Positions 13,001 through 23,223 of a stretch of 64,000 bases of DNA are shown here, piece by piece. Origin of the DNA: Steinernema hermaphroditum. Taxonomy: Eukaryota > Nematoda > Chromadorea > Rhabditida > Steinernematidae. Under the pieces are notes generated by a model. That model saw only the letters and a program-made list of their open reading frames with translations. It had not been told where the DNA came from and did not search any database. The stretch covers positions 310,001 to 374,000 of the forward strand of contig CM059622.1 of NCBI GenBank assembly GCA_030435675.1, written 5' to 3'. Position 1 is the first letter of the stretch. Each line of letters begins with the position of its first letter. The translations under genes were made by a program, and so were the position numbers.

Positions 13001-15352
13001 CGGTAGTTTACACCATCACCATTCGGATCCAGCCTAAGCACGGCTCAGATCTAGTTCTTGTCATGACTTATCTATGTAAGTGAAAATCGCAAGAAATGGA
13101 CTACAATTAGCTCACTCAAACTTGACCATTAAATGTAGAACTACAGGTCAGAAGAACACCTAGAAAGGAGCACGATTCAAGCACGATTTGATAAGAACAT
13201 GACCACAGAAGGGGTCACACAGAAAAGTGGACCTTTTTTATATCGCGACGACCCGGAAGAAACACTCGAAATTAGCCCTTAGCCGCCCCCTCTGCAGACA
13301 TACAAAAAAGCGCATTTCATTCATTCGGTGCAGCGAGCAGCCGCAGCGAATTCGATCGACTTGCCGTCGTCGAATTATGCAAATGGCGAATAAACATCGC
13401 CGGGAACATCTGGCAGCCGTCGACTTCCAGATGGCTTTGGGCGCCACTGGCCACCGACGACGACGACTGACCGCTAATCATTGCGATACATCTCTTTTCC
13501 CGAGAGGCGGAAATTAGTGATTCTATCGCGATGTGGCGACCCTCTTCTTCACAATTAAGCGAAGAACATGCATTAGTTGTCTGCTCTAGGCTGGCCCTCT
13601 TTGTCAAAATTGCTAATTATCGATCGCGATGTCGGCAGAAGACAAATGGAGAGATTACGATTATTCGAGTGGGTCGATGGGAGCCGGGACAATGGCCCGG
13701 GGGAAACCAATTAATTAGTGAATTTTCCATTCATGTGACGAAAAGGCGCCCAGTTCGAAATGCATGGATTTTGGAGGGGGAAGGGGGTTTCCCGGCGGCA
13801 ATGAATGAGGCGATGAAATCTGATACGACGCGGAGATTGTGTAAATCGGAGTTGCGGATTACACCGGATTTTGAGAGTAAGTGTATTACGAGATGGTTCT
13901 GTGCTAAGTGGCTATAATGAGATGGGTTTGCGGCTATCTAAGGCACGTTTACGCAATGTTCTAGAAATAATGAGATTTTTCGAAGTCAGATGACGATTCA
14001 TTTGTTTCCGTAAGTGTTTAAACTGGCGACGGAGTCCATTGAGATGAGTGGTGAGCGATCGGTTTCCACCTCCCTCTCTATATGGAGATCGCAATGTTCT
14101 ACAAAAGTTGACCACCTAGTACTCTAATCTCTACGAGAACTCACGCTAAAAAACTAGGGAAGCTCTTCAAAAATTGGTTGTCTTCTGCTTATTTGCATAT
14201 ATAAGGTACGGTAGAATGATGATTGCTTTTGTGGGTCAGAAAGTGTCTTAGGTTCACCAATATGAACTCTCGTACAGCATTATGGATAAAAGGTCCCCTT
14301 GTGCACGTAGACATTTGGTACGAAAGACTTCTCGGCTCTTGCTACCCGTGGCGCTCAGTTTTGACCATTAATGAATAATGCATAGGTCGGAAAGGGAAAT
14401 GATTGAGTGTCAAGTGCACGGAATGATGAAAGGGACAGCAAAGCCACTTTGCGGACTGGCACGGACTTCACAATTTCGATCAAAACAGTCGCCGTGAATA
14501 GGAAAGGACACGTTAGTCTCTTAGATCACAGTGTGCATGGGAACCATGAGAACATGAGAAGTAATGCAGAGGACATCCATATGTCTGTAGTTAGGCATGT
14601 TGGGCAATTGAATTGAAACGAAGACACCACAAATCATCTGAATTCGCGGAATTCTCTGTTTCGTGAATCTGGCACATCAGCAAGGGCCCTTCACGTTAAG
14701 GAGCTCAATCAGTTCTGATGTTTTATGATGCACACTCTTCATACTTTCATTACCTGCATAGGCAGACAATTCCAGATGATGTTTACCTTAAGATCTAGGA
14801 GAAAAAATAGGAGAAAAAGTATAATGTCCTGAGAGTGTTTTTTTTTTATCTTTCCAGAGTAATATGGTTCGGCAACCAACTGTCCACTTAGCAACCAGCA
14901 CTGTTGATCCCCGGTCACATACAAACAGCATAATTTAGCATCTGAATCAGGCGCCCAACAATGGTTCATCAATCAATGCGGATCCGATCAGATTCGAAAC
15001 GTGACATGCTTTGGGTGCGGCGCGTTCTCAATTTTCCGTCGAAACGGCGATTTGTCAAAAAGTAATTTAGTGTCAAGGTCGGTGTTGACGCATGTCGTCT
15101 TTGGATGAGAAATGAGAAGAGGCAGTGGCGATTAGCATGCGGACAATTTATCAACAGCAATGAGCCAAGGGGCGTAACAACAAGGATCATGGGACTTCTG
15201 AGATGAGTGGATGGAAAAATAAGGATTAAGGGATCGTGTAGAGATCGTTCAATAAAAAGATCAATACGCGATAAGTTAATTGTTACACACTTGTTTTAGC
15301 TTGGTTAGTTCTGAATACACCAAAGCTAGTACGCACGTTCAAACGTCCCTTC
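10075..15352. other. Gene-poor interval
   Basis: No gene I can support in 5.3 kb. A GC-rich patch at 13260-13530 includes a canonical octamer ATGCAAAT (about 13377), the kind of site POU factors bind, but one 8-mer is weak evidence. Short frames on both strands here look like chance. Confidence 0.4.
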
Positions 15353-15355
15353 TTA

Positions 15356-15527
15356 AGGGCCGGTCATAGTTGCGGAAACAGTTTCCCGGAAACCGTTTCC
15401 AGAGGCGGTCATAGTCCCAGAAACTGTTTCCGGAAACCTGGAAACCGTTTCCGCGCCCCGGAAACAGTTTTCAAGCAAAATCCGGAAACTGTTTCCGGAA
15501 ACCGTTTCCGGAACTATGACCGGCCCT
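15356..15527. mobile_element. PIF/Harbinger-type MITE, TSD TTA
   Basis: A 172-bp element with terminal inverted repeats AGGGCCGGTCATAGTT / AACTATGACCGGCCCT, flanked by TTA at 15353-15355 and 15528-15530. A 3-bp TTA/TAA duplication with GGGCC-type termini is the PIF/Harbinger signature. The interior is almost wholly GGAAACNGTTTCC-type palindromic motifs, and a second copy of the GCGGTCATAGT motif lies internally near 15400, suggesting nested or tandem growth. No coding capacity. Confidence 0.85.
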
Positions 15528-15530
15528 TTA

Positions 15531-16919
15531 TACACGGCGCTAGACGACGTTTCCAAACCGAAACCTATCACTCTATGGGGCTCCAATCGCATCTGGTTTT
15601 GGAGTTCAAATTTAAGAATCTATGTACACGATCCCTTAACTCCAATTTTTAAATACCTCGTAAAAATCTGAACAGCTGCTTCTAACTCTCCAGGATTTTC
15701 GATGATTTGGGATATTTTGGTATCATTCGAAAACTGAATAAATTCTGCACAACTGCTACCCGGTGAATTTTTTAAATTCGCCTTAGACCAAGAGAAATTA
15801 ACAAAACAAGTTCAAAATTTGAATCAGCGGTTGGTGAAATCGAAATCGGAGGGGCGGTTGGTGACTCTCGACACGATTCGCCTGTGGCGTCAGGAGGGAG
15901 GTGTGGGGCGAGCGAAGCGAGCCTGTAGAAGTGTTTCTTTGGCTGTTTTCCGCTTATTTTCCAAAACTTCCACACTGCGAATGTTAAACTGTCGCGCAGC
16001 TTCGCATATCCCTAGTCGACTACCTTTTATTGCACACGCAGAAACTAAAAGGCAAGGAGACCCATCGCACTCTGTAGGGTCAGTTGTTGAACAACATCTT
16101 CCTACCTGAGATATAGTACGTAGAGCAACTGCACTACCTACATAGGGAAACGACCCATCGGAGTCCATTAGACGCAATAGAGAGATCGCCTTCGGGATCG
16201 ACCGTCGCTCGTGTTTACACAATCGGGGAACGGTGATATCCACTGGTCGCAACACCGTTCCCGCGTCAATATTCGCGCGGCGACAAGAAGACCGGTCGGC
16301 GTGTCGCAATTCTCCCGCGGACGTCCACGTCGCGGTTGTCGACGCGAATTGCATTTCGAGAGCGAATTTATGAAGCGCTCGCGATCCAGTTCCATGTCGC
16401 CACCGCGGCCGAAGGATGCACGATTGCAACCGCAAATCCAATAAAGCGCCAACGATGAGGGGCATATTGTTTGCGGCAGGGAGGTGCACGGGTGCTGATG
16501 GACAAGATGCATTAGGTTGCAGAGGACTATAGGACTAGGAAAAACCGTCGCAATTATGTGAACTCGAGAGTGAAGAAGAGAAAAGAATGTTTAGATGCAG
16601 AACCACCATCGCTGCAGTCTATCGTAACCCCATGGCTACCGCTTCCATACGACGCTTCCTGCTCTCTTTCGTTAGCCACGAACTTGCGGGAAGTCCGCTT
16701 TCAACAGATTCCGACAAGCCCCTACGACGTCAGCAGATGAGGGAAGGCACCGGATTCGACCATACAATGAAGACCCCAGCAAGAGAGCTGCTCGAAAACC
16801 CCAAAGCTTACCAACAGAATTCATAAGCATTAAGCAGAATAGAACAAGTAAGAGGCACCAACAGAACATAAAAACTGCTACGCACAGAAAGAAAGCAATT
16901 AAAATCGTTCTCAGCAATC
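15531..16919. other. No gene supported
   Basis: Contains a 199-codon minus-strand frame (15890-16489) that I could not tie to a family or to splice sites; treated as chance. The rest holds no visible feature. It is the 3' flank of the minus-strand chaperonin gene. Confidence 0.35.
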
Positions 16920-18793
16920 TCAGCAAGGTCGGCGATCAGCAGTGCGGGGACGTGGGGCGCATTTGATGATGTCGTCAACACGAAGTATCTGAAAGCAATG
17001 TGATCGGTAGACAAGCAATCCAACTAACTGTACCTGCTCAGCAGCCTCGGCTGCACTCGAGATCATACACATCTTAACGTTGTACGATTCAATGACACCA
17101 AGCTCAACGACATCTGCGACTTGGCCATTCTCAATGTCAATTCCCATGCGATGATTTCCGTTAGCGTGTTCAGAACGCAGTTCAGTCACCAGCTCTGCAC
17201 TGTCGAGTCCCGCGTTATCACAGATAATGGTCGGCAGCTGGGATAGAGCACGGGCAAAAGCTTCCACGGCGAGTGCTTCCTTCCCGGCAACTTTCTGGCT
17301 TTCAATCATAACCGCAGAAGACATCAAGATTTCCGATGCTCCAGCGCCAGCAACTGTTCGGGCCTCTTTTACATGAGTAACCAACACACAGAGAGCGTCG
17401 TGAAGCGACCGTTCGGCTTCATCGAGAATTTGTTGAGTGGCGCCACGAAGCACCACTGAGCACGCTTCTCCAAGAGGCACTCCAGAGAAGCGCAGCAATG
17501 TATCTTCACCGATGGTGACCTTTTCAATCAGATCACAACTGCCGTATTTCACGGTGTCAGGCGAATCAAACGTAGAGACTATTTCACCACCAAGCGCCAA
17601 GGCAAGTCTTTCAATACCCTCAAAATCAGCATGCTCGATAGCCATGATTTTGTAGTCGGCAAATAGCTGCTCAGGGTAATTGTAGATCAGCTGTCGATTG
17701 ATGAACACATTGATCTTATGCGCTGCAATCTTGGCGACCTGAAACATGAATGGATCAAATAACAGAAGTGGTGCACAATATCGACCTTGTCCTTCATTTT
17801 CTGTTTTTCAGCGGCTTCGATCTCAGCAACTTTAGCAACGGACTCAACGCGGACTCGTGAACCGAAAACCTTGATTTTGTCGGTATCCATGGGAGTGTTG
17901 GCGATCATAATTTTGGCGTTTTCCACTCTTTCCGGTTGATGCATTCCAGGCTTCTTCTCCAACAGAAATCCTAGAAAATATTGTCGCTCATGTTAAGAAG
18001 TTCCCACAGAAAGTATACCTTCATCCAAATAACTTTCACTCATAGCTCCTCCTAACTTTTTGATGATCTGAATAGCATCCAAATTTCCGGATCCCTTTAA
18101 ACGGAGAACTGCATCAACGGCCAGCTGAGCAAAGTGCTCCTTGTGCTGATTAAGGATCTTGGAGCTCAAGGTCGTACGAGCAATCTTCATTAGATCACCA
18201 CGAAGCTCATCCCTTGAACGAAATGCATTAATTCTGCACGGTAAAGAGAGACATTACTCATTTGATCCTGATTTGACCGCGGAATTTTTCAAGGCAGCTT
18301 GCGCAATCTTTAGCGCTTTCCTATATCCTTGAATAATCGTTTGCGGGTGGATTCGCATGTCGACAAGTTTTTCCGCTTCTCTCAGGAGTTCGGCAGCAAA
18401 GACTGTGACAGAGGTGGTTCCATCACCAACCTCGCTATCTTGCGTCATGGATACATCTGCAAAAACCAAGAATACAGTGGAACTTCAACTACATCCTACT
18501 TACCAACCAAAACCTTCGCGGCCGGGTTGTCAACTCCAACTGATTTAAGAATAGTGGCGCCGTCGTTGGTGACCGTCACAGACTGATGGTCTCCGTCGCC
18601 TGACACTAAGATTTTGTCCTGTAATTAAGCAGTGATAAAGAAAGCTGGTAAATGGAATTCATACCATTCCTTTCGGGCCGAGCGTCGATTTGACAAGATC
18701 CCCTATGGCGATTGCACCCACAAAAGAGGAAAGTCGAGCCGCTTCTCCGCGCTCTTCGATGGCGTACTGGTTCAAAATTTGTACAGGCAGCAT
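16920..18793 (-). CDS. cct-2: T-complex protein 1 subunit beta (CCT2)
   Basis: CCT2 is one of eight paralogous subunits of the cytosolic TRiC/CCT ring that folds actin, tubulin and other proteins using ATP. Seven exons join in frame: 18665-18793, 18504-18618, 18258-18456, 18019-18233, 17786-17970, 17034-17738, 16920-16988, giving 538 residues, the usual CCT size. Visible hallmarks are [15 protein letters not shown] near the N-terminus (nucleotide-binding P-loop), GDGTTS (ATPase motif with catalytic Asp) in exon 3, and a late GAGASE matching the group II GAGA motif in exon 6. The start ATG lies 13 bases after a TTTATTTCAG acceptor, consistent with trans-splicing. Introns are 43-60 bp. Nothing looks damaged. 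Confidence 0.96.
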
Positions 18794-19186
18794 AATTTGC
18801 GAATTCCTGAAATAAACACAGAAATCTTTAGCAACCAGTTATACCCAAATACTGCACTGTGGGTTAGCAACCATAAGCGAAACATATTGATATGAGCCTA
18901 GCGCAGCAAATTTGAAAGAATTGACAGAACTTTCGCTGCGAAAACGGTGAATCCTAGCACGATTCACATGAGGCACAGAGTGTGCGCATTTAAACGCAAA
19001 ACACGCGAATGTTTCTGGACAGCTTGATCAAGACGACTCCAAGAAATCTTTCTTCATTCGTATAGATCTGCATAGAATGGTCAGGGTGTCTATGTCTACT
19101 CGTGCTGTTCAGACACACAGAAGCATCTGCAGTCGGTCCAACATCTGATTTGTGTATCGCTCGCGGTCACCGATCGGTCGGCTCTG
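18794..19186. promoter_or_regulatory. Divergent promoter region cct-2 / small membrane gene A
   Basis: 393 bp between two divergent genes. The part next to gene A shares words (TGTTCAGACAC, GATTTGTGTA, CGATCGGT) in the same order with the region upstream of paralog B (21124-21230), so a core promoter duplicated along with the gene. cct-2 has an acceptor-like TTTCAG just before its ATG. Confidence 0.5.
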
Positions 19187-19767
19187 ATGTTGTGCAACCA
19201 AGTGAGTTTATCCTTACCCCTTGTGCTGGGCGAGTCTTCTCGTTCAGGATACCATGCTGCTGCTGGTGCAAGGCTTCGTAACGGTCTCGGCTGCTTTGCT
19301 CAGCATCGTTCTGTGCAACAAGAAGAAAGCGCCAGCTCCTGCGGCGGCTGCGAAACCCACCGCTGCTGCAGCTCCTCCTGCCGCCGCCGCTGCTCCTGTT
19401 GCTGGGCAAAAGACCGACGTACCCGCGAAAACAGAAGGAACGCAGGCATCGGACGCGAAAGCGGATGCTAAGAAGGAAGAAGCGAAGAAAGTTGAAGGCA
19501 AGGGCTAATTGAACAACCAATTGACGATTTGAATTTCGCATTACGTGTTTTCAGAAAAGAAGGAAGAAAATAAAGAGCAGTCGAAAAAAGAGGAAAAGAA
19601 GGAGAAAAGCAAGTCGAGCGCTGCACCGCCGGTAATTTTCTGAGACCACTTTTCGAATGATATCGAATGGGTTTCAGAACGAAAAGAAGGATGAAGCTGC
19701 TCCTGATGGCGGAGACAACTACGAGGACGTGGCGGTTGGCGAGAATTGTCCTGCGGCACCCAAATAA
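19187..19767 (+). CDS. Small membrane-anchored Ala/Lys-rich protein, paralog A
   Basis: Family not recognised. Exons 19187-19201, 19248-19497, 19555-19631, 19678-19767 give 143 residues. The first exon encodes only MLCNQ; the second opens DTMLLLVQG and runs as a hydrophobic helix to about residue 30, then CNKKK and a long Ala/Pro/Lys/Glu-rich tail, ending in an acidic stretch. That suggests an N-terminal signal anchor with a disordered tail. The second intron needs a GC donor (GAAG|GCAAGG): it preserves the frame and the phase-1 junction seen at the same place in paralog B. AATAAA lies at 19799. The start is chosen because the MLCNQ mini-exon and the next-exon GATACCATGCTGCTG are conserved in paralog B (19930-21123), which faces it convergently. 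Confidence 0.72.
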
Positions 19768-19929
19768 TGCACTGTGGGTAACCCATAAAGTGAAGGTGAA
19801 TAAATGGATGATGCGCAAATATTTGACACGCCTTCACCAGTTCTAACTAGCCTAATCATAGTTCGAGACAAACACAAGAAATCACAAGCTGTAATATCAC
19901 ACAAATGCTGACTACTTTTATCGAAGCAT

Positions 19930-21123
19930 TCAGCTGGCGGTGTCGTATTGCGTAGGGGCGGCTTTCATCATCGATTCCATCTTCATGCTTTCGTCCTGAG
20001 TCGTAGTAGCTTCTGACTGAGTGAGAACCTGAAACACTTATAGGCTTATTCGAAATTTAAAAGAGAATCTTGGGATGCCTTGACAGTGCTGTTCTTACTA
20101 GCGTTGGACTTCGTCGATCTCGTCGATTTCTTAGACTTAATTGACTTCATCGACTTCGTCGACATCTCGTCTTGAGTGACAATTTCCGTCGTGCGGTTCG
20201 GCGACGTCGCTTCCATAGCCTGCGTTCTGTCAGCCTCATTTGCAAGTGATGTCGCCAGCGTATATTGTGTTTTCTCAGCCCTATTATCCGGCGATGCGAC
20301 CACGGTACATTGAGTGTTTTCCGATCTATTAAACAGGGAGGACGCTACAGTACGCTGTGTCTGGTCCGCATTATATTTCAGCGATTGTGTTACTGTATGC
20401 TGTGTCTTATCTTCCACATTGTGCGGCGATGCTGCCACAGTGTGCTGCGTGTCTTGCATCTTCTCTGCCAGCGGGTCGACATCTCCCTCCAACGGTTTAG
20501 AACCGTCTTTTTCATCCTTCTTTTGCAATATTTTCCTTTCTGACTTCCGCGGCGCCTCCTTATTATCCTTGCACTCTTTGGTTTTGCTCTGAAACGAGAA
20601 TTTGAACATATTTGGAATTCCGGTTGTGGCTTATTTCCATGACAAGTGAACGAAGATCAGTCGGCGGTGCGGAGGTCGCCTTCGACACAGTTCGATCAAC
20701 CGTGGCCGGAGCTCCGCAGTTCCGTGCCGTTGTTGCGGGTAACCCATCGATAATTTCTGGAAGAATCTGACATACACTGCGTACCAAATGTTGTTCTACC
20801 TTGAAGTTTCTTACCCGGCTTTGTTTTTACCTCCACTTCCGAGCTTTGCGTCTTGTCCGTCTTCACAGGTGCCTCACTCTTCGCTGCTCGAGGCGCGACT
20901 CCAACAGGAGTAGTAGAAGAAGCACCGGGAGCGGGGAAACTTCGAGATGGTGCGATGCCTTTCACTGCTGCTGGAGGTCGCTTCTTTACTTTGCACTGAG
21001 ACACGACGAAGAACATCGTCGAGATCATCAGTGCTCCCTGTGTCAGCAGCAGCATGGTATCCTAAAAAGTGAAAGAAAAAGATAACAAAGCAGCTGGGAT
21101 AGGCTCACTTGGTTACACAACAT
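19930..21123 (-). CDS. Small membrane-anchored protein with TQ repeats, paralog B
   Basis: Paralog of the gene at 19187. Exon 1 (21109-21123, MLCNQ) and exon 2 (20800-21061, DTMLLLTQG, hydrophobic helix, then KKRPP and Pro/Ala/Lys tail) match A in sequence and splice phase. Exon 3 starts at 20756; exon 4 starts at 20588; a last exon probably starts at 20028 and ends with TGA at 19930-19932. The donors of exons 3 and 4 are weak or ambiguous; without the final splice the frame would stop at 20046. Exon 4 holds six tandem imperfect repeats of about 15 residues built on TQ-x-T-V-x-x-S, followed by a Lys/Ser run (STKSMKS, KSTRSTKS). It looks secreted or membrane-anchored by its N-terminal helix, with a low-complexity body. 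Function unknown. Confidence 0.6.
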
Positions 21124-21473
21124 CGCATTCGACCAACCGATCAGTGTTCCCGAGTGGTACACAAATCTAGCGCCCGATCGCTTATAGCTGGCGTGAGTGT
21201 CTGAACAGTGCAGGTAGACCGACAAATGCAAACGACTGGAATGCTTGTCGCGGAGCAGTCGGAAATTAGAATTGATCGTCCTCTGTTTTCGCTGAACCCC
21301 ACGCGCTTCAGGACATTCCTTTTTCCAGTGCCCTGGCCCTTTTTTATTCTCTTTGAACGGCATAGATGAATTTTAGATGAAGCGCGCTCTCAATCGCGCT
21401 CACGGGAATTTTAAACGGGTTAAGCAGATGTGTTAAATAACAAATCAGATTATTTTCTTTATTTTTATTGAAG

Positions 21474-22643
21474 TTACAGCAGTTGACCGTAAGATGGAAC
21501 TTGTTCTTCGTATTGGGAGAAGCTGTCCGGGAAGTTCCAGTTCGGCTCAAGTCCCTCTTCGTCTTCGGTTGGGAAGATTCCGTTCGGATCGAGGCTGATC
21601 TCAGATTCTTGCGTTTTGAAGTTGGGGAATTTCGGAGGGTAATCCTCTGCCATGTGCTGAGTGTACTGAGGATACTCGGCACCTGGCAGATACAGTCCGC
21701 TGCTAGGAAATTCGAAGCCGAAGTGTTGGTAGCCGAGGGCGTCGAAGTCCTGGTACTCTTGAGCCGAAGACTGGGGAGGAAGGGCGCTGTAGTACTCTTG
21801 CGGAGGGAAGGGAGCACTCGGAGAGACCGAAGACTGCCCGTAGGAGGCGTACTGTGCTTCGACGGCTTCTCTCTGGATGCGCTCCAAGTCCTCGTCATCG
21901 ACGAACTCCACGTACTGTACGCCTGGCCTCTCCTTCTTCTCGATCTTCTTCCGGGGCCGCAGGTTGTACTCTCGGCGAGGAGTGTCTTCGTCTGCGTCGA
22001 CTTCGGAATCCTCGTCGGAATCGGATTCGGCGCGGCGTTTCGGCGCTCTTCTGGGCGCCGGCTGCTGGGTCATCGAAGAAGGAGCCATGACGAAGGCGGG
22101 GTCCTGTGGTGTGTAGCCCTTTTCTTGGAGCTTCTTCACGGCGTCGGAGGTCCCAAGAGACTCCCCATGGGGACCGTGCCACCCGTAGGTTCCATTCTTG
22201 AGGGCGTCTATGATGTCGGGGTTGAACAGATGCTCCCGGAACTTCAGAACGTTCTCCTCCTTGAAGACCTTGAAGATGCGTTTGTGGCATTTCTCTTCTG
22301 TCTCTCCACACGCGGGGTAGAGAGTCCAGATCGAACCTTTCTCGGCACCCGCAGCCCTGCTGGGGACAATCTTGATGCCGTCCTCGGAAATGGAGAAACG
22401 GTTGAAATAGGTCGTCTGCGAGAGGGAGTGACGGATGACCCGTTCCGTCTTGTTCCACTCCTTTTTGTCCATCGCCGCTATGGGTCTCACGTGGGCCTTC
22501 AGGAACTTGTAGATGTCCTGGATGCTGGCGCCTCTGTTGCAAAACTTGTGGTTGAGGGCAGCCGGCGAATTCTGGATCGCAAGGACAATCATCGCGTTGT
22601 AGGAGAGTCCGTACTCGTTTTGCTTGTGCTTCTTAGAAACCAT
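21474..22643 (-). CDS. Divergent forkhead (winged-helix) protein, copy 1
   Basis: Single exon, 389 residues from the ATG in AAAATGG context at 22643; the frame is open 70 codons further upstream, but a TATAAG box at 22701-22706 puts transcription start near the chosen ATG. Residues about 11-112 follow a forkhead domain: YGLSYNAMIVLAIQNSP (helix 1), ASIQDIYKFLKAHV (helix 2), VIRHSLSQTTYF (recognition helix, 69-80), KGSIWTLYPACG (wing). Usual Asn of the NSLRHNLS helix is replaced (ERVIRHSLS) while His is kept, so DNA contacts may differ. Then follow a basic patch (RRAPKRR), an acidic Ser/Asp/Glu run, a second basic patch, and a Tyr/Pro/Gln-rich tail resembling an activation domain. A probable transcription factor. 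Nearly identical to copies at 25500 and 63484. Confidence 0.82.
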   Translation of the reverse strand: MVSKKHKQNEYGLSYNAMIVLAIQNSPAALNHKFCNRGASIQDIYKFLKAHVRPIAAMDKKEWNKTERVIRHSLSQTTYFNRFSISEDGIKIVPSRAAGAEKGSIWTLYPACGETEEKCHKRIFKVFKEENVLKFREHLFNPDIIDALKNGTYGWHGPHGESLGTSDAVKKLQEKGYTPQDPAFVMAPSSMTQQPAPRRAPKRRAESDSDEDSEVDADEDTPRREYNLRPRKKIEKKERPGVQYVEFVDDEDLERIQREAVEAQYASYGQSSVSPSAPFPPQEYYSALPPQSSAQEYQDFDALGYQHFGFEFPSSGLYLPGAEYPQYTQHMAEDYPPKFPNFKTQESEISLDPNGIFPTEDEEGLEPNWNFPDSFSQYEEQVPSYGQLL

Positions 22644-22700
22644 TTTGATCGTTTCAGGAGTTTGAGAATTAGTTGTATGTTGGAGGGACTTGAACAGTTC

Positions 22701-22706
22701 CTTATA
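22701..22706 (-). promoter_or_regulatory. TATA-like box of forkhead copy 1
   Basis: TATAAG, 58 bp before the chosen ATG; equivalents in copies 2 (TATATAAG, 25435-25442) and 3 (63421-63426) are at the same spacing. Confidence 0.45.
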
Positions 22707-22954
22707 CAAGCCAAGAAGCATTGCTTTCTGGTTGAGGTGGGCCCCTTGTAAATTGAGTGTCTGAGATCGTGCTAAGTGTAACCCTTGTAAAGATGCTTCT
22801 CCTACTAGGTACGAAGTCAAGAACAGCAAAAGTTGAGCTCGAACCGACACCAACCTTGGACTAAAATCGGACTCTTATAGCTCTGGGACTCCAGTGTTAT
22901 GGTGCGACTTAGCAGATGCTGAAGATCGATCTTCAGTCCTTGCTACCGTTTGCT

Positions 22955-23010
22955 ATGTTGGAGGGACTTGAACAGTTCCTTATACAAGCCAAGAAGCATT
23001 GCTTTCTTGG
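22955..23010. repeat. Orphan copy of forkhead 5' flank
   Basis: Fifty-five bases matching 22679-22733 in the same orientation (TGTTGGAGGGACTTGAACAG through AGCATTGCTTTCT), immediately outside copy 1. Homology stops at the bases coding the upstream leader of the gene, so this is the stub of another copy or a duplication scar. Confidence 0.8.
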
Positions 23011-23223
23011 AGGGAGACGCCTGTCTAAAGGAGACCAGACATGGCTGCAGGCATCCACTCCTCATTCCAGCACCAGTCAGTCGAGCGATTGAAGTACCGG
23101 TCACTCGGTTCTTCTCCAGTTCTCCAGATCGGTCGTTCACAACTCGTCGGCTTCGGTGCGTTCCGCTCTCCCCCGCCACTCCCATATTTGTTCCTTTCAG
23201 GTGAGAAGAGTTCCGAAGCAGCA

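Larger units (their letters stand above)
21395..22945. repeat. Forkhead duplication unit, copy 1 (minus orientation)
   Basis: Unit containing the forkhead gene, its 3' flank (homology to copy 2 runs to about 21395) and about 300 bp upstream. The upstream part is essentially identical to 63179-63483 in opposite orientation, up to ACGGTAGCAAGGACTG. It includes the 18-bp perfect palindrome CTGAAGATCGATCTTCAG at 22919-22936. Confidence 0.88.

Noticed and set aside
15890..16489. 199-codon minus-strand frame
   Set aside because: A faint helix-turn-helix-like word (EAARQFNI) is not enough; no splice sites, start context or domain.
21043..21363. Minus frame whose start resembles a retroviral-type zinc knuckle
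   Set aside because: Both leading Cys are missing, the match is under 20 residues, and the frame overlaps paralog B's first exon.
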